Shown here piece by piece: positions 1-6,620 of a stretch of 13,111 bases of DNA; position 1 is the stretch's first letter; each line of letters opens with the position of its first letter. Both the position numbers and the translations under genes were made by a program. The notes under the pieces are model-generated. The model was not told where the DNA came from, made no database searches, and worked only from the letters and a program-made list of their open reading frames with translations. This DNA is from CAG-826 sp964504595 (lineage in GTDB: Bacteria; Bacillota_I; Bacilli_A; RFN20; CAG-826): contig CAZDEE010000025.1 in NCBI GenBank assembly GCA_964504595.1, positions 1 to 13,111 of the forward strand, in the 5' to 3' direction.

Positions 1-1
1 A

Positions 2-151
2 TATACGTATGCTAGAATTATAGATAATATAAGAAAAAAGCAAATGGATATTAGAAATTATACATATTCATTTAAAACAACAATTATAATAAAAGATACA
101 GAAGATGCTTCATTACAAAGTACAATCACTTTTCAAAGTAATTATAATTAA
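2..151 (+). CDS. 3' end of an unidentified protein (partial)
   Basis: The frame is open from the window edge (first full codon at 2) to TAA at 149-151 and encodes about 49 residues. The stretch ends in alternating polar and hydrophobic residues (KTTIIIKDTEDASLQSTITF), which looks like beta-strands of a secreted or surface domain. That reading is inference. No family is recognised and the start lies outside the window. The next gene on the same strand begins 74 bp later, and no hairpin with a T-run lies between, so read-through into the ATPase gene is possible. The composition and codon choice (AAA, ATA, AGA) match the neighbouring genes, which supports real coding sequence, but a tail this short could be a chance open frame. 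Confidence 0.5.
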   Translation, partial: YTYARIIDNIRKKQMDIRNYTYSFKTTIIIKDTEDASLQSTITFQSNYN

Positions 152-225
152 ATTCTATTGTTAGTCATGGTTAATATTCTTCTTACATAAACTTTATAGA
201 GAAAAGCTTAGAAAGAAGGAATATA

Positions 226-2874
226 ATGTTTGAAACAAAAACAACAAAAGAATTAGAACAAGAGTTTAACGTATCTATAGAGAATGGTTTATCTACGCTT
301 GAAGCAAATAAAAGATTAAAAGAAAAAGGAAAAAATAAATTAAAAGAAGGAAGAAAGAAAAGCTTTTTTAATATTTTTATTAACCAGTTTAAAGATGCGT
401 TAATTTTAATTCTTTGTGGTTCAGCGTTTATATCTTTTCTATTAGATGAGATAGTTGACGCAATTATTATATTGATAATTATAGTTTTTAACGCTCTTGT
501 AGGGACAATTCAAGAAAGAAAAGCAGAACAGGCTTTAAGTAAAATAAAAGATTTATCTACACCATCTTGTATAGTAAAAAGAGATGGTAAATTTATACAT
601 ATATCTTCAGAATTGTTAGTTGAAGGAGACGTAGTTTTAGTTGATGAAGGTAATAAAATACCTGCAGATATTCGCTTTGTTGAAACTCATAATTTACAAG
701 TTGAAGAAGCATCTTTAACTGGAGAATCAGCTCTTATTTTTAAAGAAGATAAACCACTTATTAAAGAAGCACCTTTAAGTGAAAGATATAATATGGGATA
801 TATGTCTACAACTGCAATAAGTGGAAGAGGATTAGGAATAGTTATTAAGACAGGGATGAATACTGAAATTGGAAAAATAGCGGCTTTATTGAAAGAAACT
901 AATCAAGAACCAACACTTTTGCAAAAGAAGCTTGAGGAATTAGGAAAGTTCTTAGGTATATTAGTGATTGGAATATGTTCTATAATGTTTTTAATTTCTT
1001 TAATTCAAGGAAGAAATATTTTTGAGATGCTAATAACTTCCATTACACTTGCGGTAGCGGCAATACCTGAAGGATTGCCAGCTGCGGTAACAATTGTTTT
1101 GGCAATTGGAGTTCAAAGAATGGTTAAATCAAATAGCATTATTAGGAGACTTCCTTCTGTAGAGACATTAGGTTCTGTATCGATAATATGCTCAGATAAA
1201 ACAGGTACTTTAACACAAAATAAAATGTCAGTAAATAAAGTTTGGTATAATTTTGAAACGACTTTATCAGAAGAGACTAATAGAAGTTATTCTCGCTTGT
1301 TTGAAGGGTTGGTTCTTTGCAATAATGCAATTATAGATAAAGATGCAATTGGCGATCCTAGTGAGATTGCTCTTTTAGAATTTGCTAAAGAAAAAGGGTA
1401 TATAAAAGAAGAAATAGAAAAGAATTATAAGAAAATAAATGAAATACCTTTTGATTCAATTAGAAAAAGAATGTCAGTAATTGTGGAGAATAATTTAAAA
1501 AAATATATATTTACTAAAGGAGCAATTGATATCGTTTTCCCTTTATGTGAGTATATTTTAAAAGATAATAGAGTCATGAAATTATCTTTAGAAGATCGAA
1601 TTATAATTGAAAATGAAAGCAAAAAACTTGCTAGTGATGCATTGAGAATTATGGCATTTGCTTATCAAGAGGGAAAAGAAGAAAGCAATTTAATATTTGT
1701 TGGATTTGTAGGAATGAAGGATTTGCCTCGTAAAGAAGTCCCTCAATCGATTATGAAATTAAAAGAAGCAGGAATTACAACTGTTATGATTACTGGAGAT
1801 CATTTAGAAACAGCTTATGCGATAGCAAAAGAAATAGGGATAGCGGAACAAAAAGAACAATGTGTTTTAGGGATAGAGCTAGATAATTTGAGTGAAGAAC
1901 AATTGGTTGAATTTGTAAAAAATAAAAGAGTATTTGCAAGAGTTACTCCTGAACATAAAGTTAAAATAGTAAAGGGTTTTAAAGCAAATAATTATGTAGT
2001 TGCAATGACTGGTGATGGAATAAATGATGCACCAAGTTTAAAAAGTGCGGATATAGGAATATCAATGGGAAAGATTGGAACCGATGTTGCTAAAGAAGCA
2101 AGTGATATGATTTTAGTGGATGATAATTTTGCTTCTATTGAAAAAGCAGTTGAGGAAGGAAGAGGAGTATACGCAAATATAAGAAAAACGGTGATTTTTT
2201 TACTATCATCAAATATAGGGGAAGTATTAACAATGTTTATAGCTATTATTTTTTCTTTTCCATTACCTCTAGTGGCAATTCATATTTTATGGGTAAATTT
2301 AATCACGGATACTTTACCTGCTTTAGCTTTAGGAGCGGATCCTAAAGATAAGGATATTATGAAAGATAAACCACGTCCTCTAAAAGAATCATTATTTGCT
2401 AAAGGAGGAACATCAACAATTATATTTTATGGAATTTTTATAACATTAGTGACTATAGGAGCTTTTTTAATTTATCCAATTTCATTAATGATAAGAAATG
2501 GAATATCTATTAATATAGAAAGTCTTAAGGAAATATTTAATGCTGGAATTGGAAGTTTAAGTGGTAATTCAATTTTATTAAAATCAAGAACTTATGCATT
2601 TACTGCATTAGGGTTATCACAATTATTTCATATGCTAGGAATGAGTAATATAAATAAATCGGTTGTTCATATTTTTAAGAATAAGAATATATTAATGTTT
2701 TTAGCTTTCTTTGTTGGATTTGCTTTACAAATTTTAGTTATTGAAATACCTGTATTGAGTGATTTCTTTAAGACTACTAGATTAAATATTATTGAGTGGG
2801 CGTGGATTTTATTATTAAGTTCATTGCCATTATTTGTTCATGAAATTAAGGCCCTTTTAATTAAAAAAAGTTAA
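226..2874 (+). CDS. Cation-translocating P-type ATPase, type II (Ca2+-ATPase-like)
   Basis: This is an 882-aa membrane pump that probably exports Ca2+ using ATP. A cation-ATPase N-terminal domain covers about 1-70. The actuator motif TGES is at 165-168, the phosphorylation motif DKTGTLT starts at D324, KGA is at 431-433, TGD at 523-525, and the hinge TGDGINDAP at 595-603. Ligand-type residues resemble SERCA: AVAAIPEGL in TM4 (E282), SSNIGE in TM5 (N663, E666) and NLITD in TM6 (N691, T694, D695). In TM8 the position aligned by eye with SERCA E908 is Gln (Q799), as in plasma-membrane pumps, so one Ca2+ per cycle is possible (inference). The length is normal for the family (about 880-900). ATG follows GAAAGAAGGA at 211-220. 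Its stop overlaps that of the convergent small gene. Ca2+ is the best guess; Mn2+ or another cation is not excluded. Confidence 0.93.
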   Translation: MFETKTTKELEQEFNVSIENGLSTLEANKRLKEKGKNKLKEGRKKSFFNIFINQFKDALILILCGSAFISFLLDEIVDAIIILIIIVFNALVGTIQERKAEQALSKIKDLSTPSCIVKRDGKFIHISSELLVEGDVVLVDEGNKIPADIRFVETHNLQVEEASLTGESALIFKEDKPLIKEAPLSERYNMGYMSTTAISGRGLGIVIKTGMNTEIGKIAALLKETNQEPTLLQKKLEELGKFLGILVIGICSIMFLISLIQGRNIFEMLITSITLAVAAIPEGLPAAVTIVLAIGVQRMVKSNSIIRRLPSVETLGSVSIICSDKTGTLTQNKMSVNKVWYNFETTLSEETNRSYSRLFEGLVLCNNAIIDKDAIGDPSEIALLEFAKEKGYIKEEIEKNYKKINEIPFDSIRKRMSVIVENNLKKYIFTKGAIDIVFPLCEYILKDNRVMKLSLEDRIIIENESKKLASDALRIMAFAYQEGKEESNLIFVGFVGMKDLPRKEVPQSIMKLKEAGITTVMITGDHLETAYAIAKEIGIAEQKEQCVLGIELDNLSEEQLVEFVKNKRVFARVTPEHKVKIVKGFKANNYVVAMTGDGINDAPSLKSADIGISMGKIGTDVAKEASDMILVDDNFASIEKAVEEGRGVYANIRKTVIFLLSSNIGEVLTMFIAIIFSFPLPLVAIHILWVNLITDTLPALALGADPKDKDIMKDKPRPLKESLFAKGGTSTIIFYGIFITLVTIGAFLIYPISLMIRNGISINIESLKEIFNAGIGSLSGNSILLKSRTYAFTALGLSQLFHMLGMSNINKSVVHIFKNKNILMFLAFFVGFALQILVIEIPVLSDFFKTTRLNIIEWAWILLLSSLPLFVHEIKALLIKKS

Positions 2875-2910
2875 TCTTCGCTTCGATTATTTGAAGCGTT
2901 AAGATTAACT
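2863..2910 (-). terminator. Intrinsic terminator of the 83-aa gene, embedded in both coding ends
   Basis: On the - strand the arm at 2910-2893 pairs with 2884-2869. This gives 10 bp (AGTTAATCTT/AAGATTAACT) plus 6 bp (CGCTTC/GAAGCG), separated by a 2-nt bulge, with an 8-nt loop. A run of T follows directly (A on + at 2863-2869). The stem lies within the last 13 codons of the small gene, including its stop. The T-run is also the Lys-Lys codons of the ATPase. On + no T-run follows the hairpin, so it should terminate mainly - strand transcripts. Confidence 0.72.
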
Positions 2911-3122
2911 AAATAGTTACTTTGGGCATTGAAAGTTAACATTACTTGACCAAATAATATTAAGAAATTTCCAATTGCATTTTGTTGATTGATAGTTAAA
3001 CATGGTGATAAAGTAAAACCCATGGCAAATGATAACAATGATAATTCTTGAGGAGATAGACTAAGTAAATAATCCGCCATCTGCTTTATTTGATTTTTAG
3101 CTGAATCCATGTCTTGTTTCAT
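2871..3122 (-). CDS. Small conserved-looking hypothetical protein, 83 aa
   Basis: Function unknown. The protein has a polar N-terminal stretch, then LLSLSPQELSLLSFAMGF (about 19-36), then NAIGNFLILFGQVMLTFNAQ (about 49-68). The pattern of an S-x-x-E-L helix followed by a helix ending in G-N-F-L-x-x-x-G-Q resembles small proteins I recall from Bacillota, but I cannot name a family. Two amphipathic or hydrophobic helices could pack together or sit at the membrane. ATG is preceded by GGTGA (3130-3134 on -) at a 7-nt spacing, a good Shine-Dalgarno match. The reading frame carries its own terminator, which supports a real gene. It lies 96 bp downstream of mscL on the same strand and has no clear promoter of its own, so it may depend on read-through from mscL. 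Its stop overlaps the stop of the convergent ATPase. Confidence 0.75.
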   Translation of the reverse strand: MKQDMDSAKNQIKQMADYLLSLSPQELSLLSFAMGFTLSPCLTINQQNAIGNFLILFGQVMLTFNAQSNYLVNLNASNNRSED

Positions 3123-3160
3123 AAAGGTATCACCAATTAAATACTATGAAATTATTAAGG

Positions 3161-3184
3161 AAAAAATCTCAAAATAAGGGAGAT
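3161..3184 (-). terminator. Weak candidate terminator downstream of mscL
   Basis: On -, ATCTC (3184-3180 on +) can pair with GAGAT (3170-3166), with a 9-nt loop, and six T follow. The stem is only 5 bp, so termination would be partial at best. That would allow mscL transcripts to continue into the 83-aa gene. Confidence 0.35.
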
Positions 3185-3218
3185 ACCTATCTTTTATTTT
3201 ATTGATAATGTTTTGATA

Positions 3219-3824
3219 TTATTTAGATTTTAGTAAATCACGAATTTCTGTTAATAAATCTTCGGTTGTAACTGGTTTTGGTTTGTTTTCCTCTTCTTCT
3301 TTGGCTATTCTAGCTTCTTCTTCTTCCTTAGCAATACGGATTTCTTCTTCTTTTAAGAACGCTAATTCTTTTTTAGAAAGTCTTATATTGTGTGATTGTT
3401 TGTATTCAATTCTAGTTTTAATATCAGCGAACTTCTTTTGTGAATCAGATAAGCTATTAATAGTTTTAACAATGCAGAAAAGAACGAAAGCAATGATTAA
3501 AAAATTGATGATTGCGTTAATAAAAGCACCCCAGTCAATATAAATAGATTGACTTAAATCAACTTCTTTACCCACAATTGCGCCAGCCTCATTAACAACA
3601 TTTTTATCAACTTTTTTTAAGAAAGTATAAACTTCACTTAAAGCATCTTTCTTTAAGACAAGCGCTAAAAACCAATTTATAATAGGTTTTAATATGTTAT
3701 CACTTAACCCATTAACAATCGCTGTAAAAGCACCTCCGACAATAACACCGACGGACATATCGATAATATTTCCGCGAGTTATAAATTTTTTAAATTCGGC
3801 AAAAAATCCTGATTTTTTAGACAT
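3219..3824 (-). CDS. mscL: Large-conductance mechanosensitive channel MscL, with extended C-terminus
   Basis: This inner-membrane channel opens under membrane tension and releases solutes during hypo-osmotic shock. The protein is 201 aa against the usual 130-150. The N-terminal amphipathic helix and TM1 carry the MscL signature FKKFITRGNIIDMSVGVIVG from residue 11, and TM1 continues to about 48. An extracellular loop of about 50 residues follows, then TM2 at about 98-122. The extra length is a charged insertion of roughly 50 residues after TM2, rich in Glu and Lys with two RIAKEEEE units, placed before a normal-looking C-terminal bundle helix (LLTEIRDLLKSK). An in-frame ATG 14 codons upstream also exists. 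I chose the start at 3824 because GGAGG lies 9 nt before it and the family normally begins close to this point. It lies upstream of the 83-aa gene. Confidence 0.93.
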   Translation of the reverse strand: MSKKSGFFAEFKKFITRGNIIDMSVGVIVGGAFTAIVNGLSDNILKPIINWFLALVLKKDALSEVYTFLKKVDKNVVNEAGAIVGKEVDLSQSIYIDWGAFINAIINFLIIAFVLFCIVKTINSLSDSQKKFADIKTRIEYKQSHNIRLSKKELAFLKEEEIRIAKEEEEARIAKEEEENKPKPVTTEDLLTEIRDLLKSK

Positions 3825-3833
3825 AAAAATGAT

Positions 3834-3838
3834 CCTCC
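3834..3838 (-). promoter_or_regulatory. Ribosome binding site fixing the mscL start
   Basis: CCTCC on + reads GGAGG on -, 9 nt before the ATG at 3824. The longer frame starting at 3866 would place this motif inside coding sequence. Confidence 0.8.
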
Positions 3839-3936
3839 ATACAAAAACAATTTTACTCCATATCACTTTAATAATACAAGTTTAATAAGAACATTAAAGA
3901 ATAAAGAGTAATGAAATTTATATTTTTCTTATATTC

Positions 3937-3964
3937 CTATTAATAATCAGTTATTTATTAATAG
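3937..3964. repeat. 10-bp perfect inverted repeat upstream of mscL
   Basis: CTATTAATAA (3937-3946) and TTATTAATAG (3955-3964) form a perfect palindrome with an 8-nt spacer. No T-run follows on either strand, so it does not look like a terminator. It lies about 110 bp before the mscL start, where an operator could sit. At this AT content a repeat of this kind can easily arise by chance. Confidence 0.3.
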
Positions 3965-3984
3965 AATTAATTTTCAAACAATTT

Positions 3985-4016
3985 AAAAGGAGATAACAAA
4001 TATTTTTATTATCTCC
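3985..4016 (-). terminator. Terminator downstream of the lipoprotein gene
   Basis: GGAGATAA (3989-3996) pairs perfectly with TTATCTCC (4009-4016) around a 12-nt loop. On -, the hairpin is followed by TTTT (3988-3985), and it begins 33 bp after the lipoprotein stop. On + it is followed by AATTTTT, so it may act weakly in both directions. Confidence 0.6.
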
Positions 4017-4048
4017 AATTTTTAGAATTAAAATTTTTAAATATTCAA

Positions 4049-5338
4049 TTAATAAGCAGCGGCTTGAATGAATAAAGTAATGCCAGCATCTGGGTAAGTG
4101 CCCATATAGAACATACATTCTCCATATGATTGATGAATGGCGAGATAATATTCTTCTTTAGTTTCTTGATCAATACTTGTTTCAACAGACCAACCAGCAG
4201 CAGTTAATTGAGCGGCATATAAATCATCAGCGTTTTCAGCAACACCACCAACGGCTAAGAGTTCCATTGTTTGGAAAAGACCTGCGCTAATGCTAACATA
4301 ATAGTAACTTAAGGTAGCATTTTCTTCGACGTATTCTGGTAAGTAATGAACGACAGATGGCCAATCAGCACTCTTGGTGAAGACGTATGATGGGTTATTG
4401 ATATAAATAAATAAGCATAATCCATTTCCGAATCCACTTTGTGACATATAGAAGAATTCAATGACGACTTGGCTTAACATATTAAATGCAAATGATCCAG
4501 AATCGCCTTCATAAGAGCTAACTTGCCAATAAGCATTTGATAATTGTTCTTTATATGAATTTTCTAATGAACTTTCTGTGTTAAGTAACCATAAAACATA
4601 ACAATCTAAGTAAGAAGTTGTGTTATCTTGGTTTGTAACAACTAATGTGTTATATCCACCAAACATTGAAACGTTAGTGTAATCAATTGATGGATGTGGA
4701 ATGTCATTTCCAGCGAGTTCTGCAATTTCATCTGATGGCCATTCAAGTAAATCGGTACCAGACCAACCATTTGTGGCGAGTGGTTTTATATATCCAAAGT
4801 ATAAGATGAAGCCATAGAATGATTCATATGTTTCTTCATTGTATGAAATTTCAGATAAACCGAAATCGATTACAAAGTATTCGTTTCCTTTAATTTTTCT
4901 ACTTGCATAGTAAACTCCATATTTTGAGAAATCTGATTTGTCAATTTCAAAGCCTGCTTCTTCAAGTGAAGTTGCATAGGTAGTCATAATTTGATTACTT
5001 TCAGCAATTGAAAAAGATGTTGAATTTTCACAAAGAACGGATGTTGTTTTTCCAATTTGAGCATCGGAAGTTTCATAATATTCCGCGGTATAGTATTCTG
5101 CATTAACGAATTGGACAGGAATTGATTCAGGATCCTTATCGTTAGCAAGAGCTTTATTGATAAGAGCTTGAACTTCCTCTGGCCAAGATATGCCATTACC
5201 TGCAACTCTTTCTACTTTATTTGGGTTTCCGGAAGGAGTTGATGATGGTTCTTCGGTTGTGTTGTTATTATTTGAATTACATCCAGCTAATACGAGAACT
5301 AATGATAAAATAGCGGTAAATAGTCCTTTTTTGTTCAT
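4049..5338 (-). CDS. Surface lipoprotein with three diverged internal repeats, unknown function
   Basis: This 429-aa protein has a lipoprotein signal: a Lys pair, a hydrophobic core, and lipobox LAGC with Cys20 as the predicted lipidated residue. An Asn/Thr/Ser/Pro-rich linker of about 25 residues follows. The remainder reads as three related units of about 105-130 residues. Each opens with Trp-Pro (W52-P53, W200-P201, W326-P327), and each has a Y-x-x-x-L-x-x-A-x-W/F-x-V/I element later on (121-131, 262-273, 374-385) followed by aromatic-rich strand-like sequence. The second unit is the most diverged at this element (AYWQV). No known family is recognised. The extracytoplasmic location is supported by the signal, while binding or adhesion is only a guess. 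ATG is preceded by GGAGG (5346-5350), and a -35/-10 pair lies at 5389-5417. It appears to be a single-gene unit with its own terminator. Confidence 0.88.
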   Translation of the reverse strand: MNKKGLFTAILSLVLVLAGCNSNNNNTTEEPSSTPSGNPNKVERVAGNGISWPEEVQALINKALANDKDPESIPVQFVNAEYYTAEYYETSDAQIGKTTSVLCENSTSFSIAESNQIMTTYATSLEEAGFEIDKSDFSKYGVYYASRKIKGNEYFVIDFGLSEISYNEETYESFYGFILYFGYIKPLATNGWSGTDLLEWPSDEIAELAGNDIPHPSIDYTNVSMFGGYNTLVVTNQDNTTSYLDCYVLWLLNTESSLENSYKEQLSNAYWQVSSYEGDSGSFAFNMLSQVVIEFFYMSQSGFGNGLCLFIYINNPSYVFTKSADWPSVVHYLPEYVEENATLSYYYVSISAGLFQTMELLAVGGVAENADDLYAAQLTAAGWSVETSIDQETKEEYYLAIHQSYGECMFYMGTYPDAGITLFIQAAAY

Positions 5339-5388
5339 AATAGTTCCTCCTTTTCTAATATATTCATTTAAACAAAAAATGTAGTTAG

Positions 5389-5417
5389 ATTATAATTCAT
5401 AACGGATTAAAAAGCAA
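5389..5417 (-). promoter_or_regulatory. Promoter of the lipoprotein gene
   Basis: On -, TTGCTT (5417-5412) and a perfect TATAAT (5394-5389) are separated by 17 bp. The -10 lies about 50 bp before the ATG. Confidence 0.75.
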
Positions 5418-5615
5418 GAGAAATTATATTTTATATAATATTTGCAAATAAAAGCATAAAAAAATAGAAAAAAACATTTAAAAATTAGCTTTTTTGAACA
5501 TAAGGAAAAAGTTATATTTTGATAGATTGGTATACAGAAGTTGAATATTTTTATTAATTGTGGCATTTATTGCTTGTAATGGTCTTTTTGATAAAATTTT
5601 ATTAGAATTGTGAGA

Positions 5616-5644
5616 TTTACTTTACATAAAAAAAGAAGTATAAT
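5616..5644 (+). promoter_or_regulatory. Promoter of the DegV-family gene
   Basis: TTTACT (5616-5621) and a perfect TATAAT (5639-5644) are 17 bp apart. The expected start of transcription near 5651 gives a leader of about 23 nt, containing only the GGGGAG ribosome site at 5659-5664. Confidence 0.72.
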
Positions 5645-5673
5645 TTCAACTATGAAATGGGGAGAAAAAAGTT

Positions 5674-6528
5674 ATGAGAAAGATTAAAATAATTACTGAT
5701 AGTACATGTGATTTAAGAGATGAAGAAATTCAAAAATATGATATTGAAGTTATCCCTTTACTTGTTGGATTTAGTCATGAAACATATCAAGATAGAATTG
5801 AAATTAACGCTAAACAATTATATTCATTAGTGGATCAATATGGAGAATTACCAAAAACAGCGGCAAGAAATCCAGAGTATTTTGTTAAAATCTTTAAAAA
5901 ATATATCGATCTTGATTATGATGTTTTGTGTATTTTAATTTCTAGTGAATTTTCTTCAACATTTCAATCAGCTTACATTGCATCAACAGAGTTTGATAGC
6001 AACAGAATAAGAATTGTTGATTCAAGAAATCTTTCAACTGGAATTGGATTAACCATATTAAAAGCCGTTAAATACCGTGAAGAAGGTAAATCATTATTTG
6101 AAATTGCTGATGTGTTAGAAAAGAAAATAATTCCAAATGTTCGATCTCAATTTGTTGTTGAAAATCTTACATTCCTTCATAAAGGTGGACGTTGCTCTTC
6201 AACTGCACATTTCTTTGGAAAAATGCTTCACATTCATCCTGAGATAGTTGTTCGAGATGGCAAAATGAGCGTCTATCGTAAGCCACGAGGAAAGATGATT
6301 AAAGCATATGATGAATTGTTAGAAATGATTAAAGAAGATTTACCAAATGTTGATTTAGATTGTGTTATGATTACTCATTCTCTTGCTCCAATTGGAGAGC
6401 ATTATCTTTATAAAGAACTGTCAAAAATAATTCCAAAAGAAAGCATTATGGTTACAGAAGCTGGTTGTGTTATATCTTCTCACTGTGGAAAAGGAACAAT
6501 TGGTATTCTTTATATTTTAAAAAATTAG
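5674..6528 (+). CDS. DegV family fatty-acid-binding protein
   Basis: Proteins of this family bind fatty acids. The FakB members present acyl chains to the kinase FakA for phosphorylation and entry into phospholipid synthesis in the cytoplasm. The 284-aa length is typical. Motifs in order are TDSTCDL (8-14), PKTAARNPEYF (60-70, the lipid-head Thr region), SSEFSSTFQSA (90-100), LTFLHKGGRCSS (165-176) and the C-terminal SSHCGKGTIG (268-277). The loop after Thr62 has A-A-R where Ser/Gln and Pro residues are commoner, so substrate preference may differ (inference). No fakA-like kinase is in the window, so a FakB role rests on family membership alone. It has a clear promoter and ribosome site, stands alone on its strand, and stops with TAG 8 bp before the shared terminator. 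Confidence 0.92.
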   Translation: MRKIKIITDSTCDLRDEEIQKYDIEVIPLLVGFSHETYQDRIEINAKQLYSLVDQYGELPKTAARNPEYFVKIFKKYIDLDYDVLCILISSEFSSTFQSAYIASTEFDSNRIRIVDSRNLSTGIGLTILKAVKYREEGKSLFEIADVLEKKIIPNVRSQFVVENLTFLHKGGRCSSTAHFFGKMLHIHPEIVVRDGKMSVYRKPRGKMIKAYDELLEMIKEDLPNVDLDCVMITHSLAPIGEHYLYKELSKIIPKESIMVTEAGCVISSHCGKGTIGILYILKN

Positions 6529-6535
6529 AAAAAAT

Positions 6536-6617
6536 AAAAGCCCTTTAACAAAACGTACTTAATAATTTCGGTTAGTCCAATTTTTTGGGTTAAGTACAAA
6601 ATTTGTAGGGCTTTTTT
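6536..6617. terminator. Long multi-stem bidirectional terminator between degV and tldE
   Basis: AAAAGCCCT (6536-6544) pairs with AGGGCTTTT (6607-6615). ACAAA (6548-6552) pairs with TTTGT (6602-6606), and GTACTTAA (6555-6562) pairs with TTAAGTAC (6590-6597). A small CCAA/TTGG stem (6577-6580/6585-6588) is possible within the apical loop. A run of six T (6612-6617) follows on +, and on - the hairpin is followed by TTTTATTTTTT. It fills nearly the whole 92-bp gap between the two convergent stop codons. Confidence 0.8.
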
Positions 6618-6620
6618 GTG

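Larger units (their letters stand above)
5339..5673. other. 335-bp divergent intergenic region
   Basis: It holds the lipoprotein ribosome site and promoter on - (5346-5417) and the degV promoter and ribosome site on + (5616-5664). The middle (about 5420-5610) is very AT-rich with A-tracts. I saw no open frame with a ribosome site, no RNA gene and no strong hairpin there. Confidence 0.7.

Noticed and set aside
152..225. Promoter for the ATPase gene
   Set aside because: TATAGA and TTGTTA-like hexamers occur, but none are at proper spacing; expression may come from upstream.
1425..1622. Open frame on - inside the ATPase gene
   Set aside because: No ribosome site; it lies wholly within a confidently assigned gene.
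3282..3345. Tandem GAA/TTC-rich tract as a simple-sequence repeat
   Set aside because: The units are degenerate at DNA level and are explained by Glu/Lys codons of the MscL tail, so phase variation by slippage is unlikely.
3283..3543. Open frame on + opposite mscL (86 codons)
   Set aside because: It is a Ser-rich shadow of the Glu-rich mscL C-terminus, lacks a ribosome site, and has the composition expected from antisense reading.
3866..3899. CTTTAAT/ATTAAAG inverted repeat upstream of mscL
   Set aside because: Seven AT-dominated pairs over 20 nt are expected by chance at this composition.
4984..5205. Open frame on - in another phase inside the lipoprotein gene
   Set aside because: Same-strand shadow frame with no start signal; the lipoprotein frame has the signal peptide and promoter.
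5420..5610. Possible small RNA or tiny gene in the divergent region
   Set aside because: Only very short frames without ribosome sites and no GC-containing stem; A-tracts are explained by base composition.
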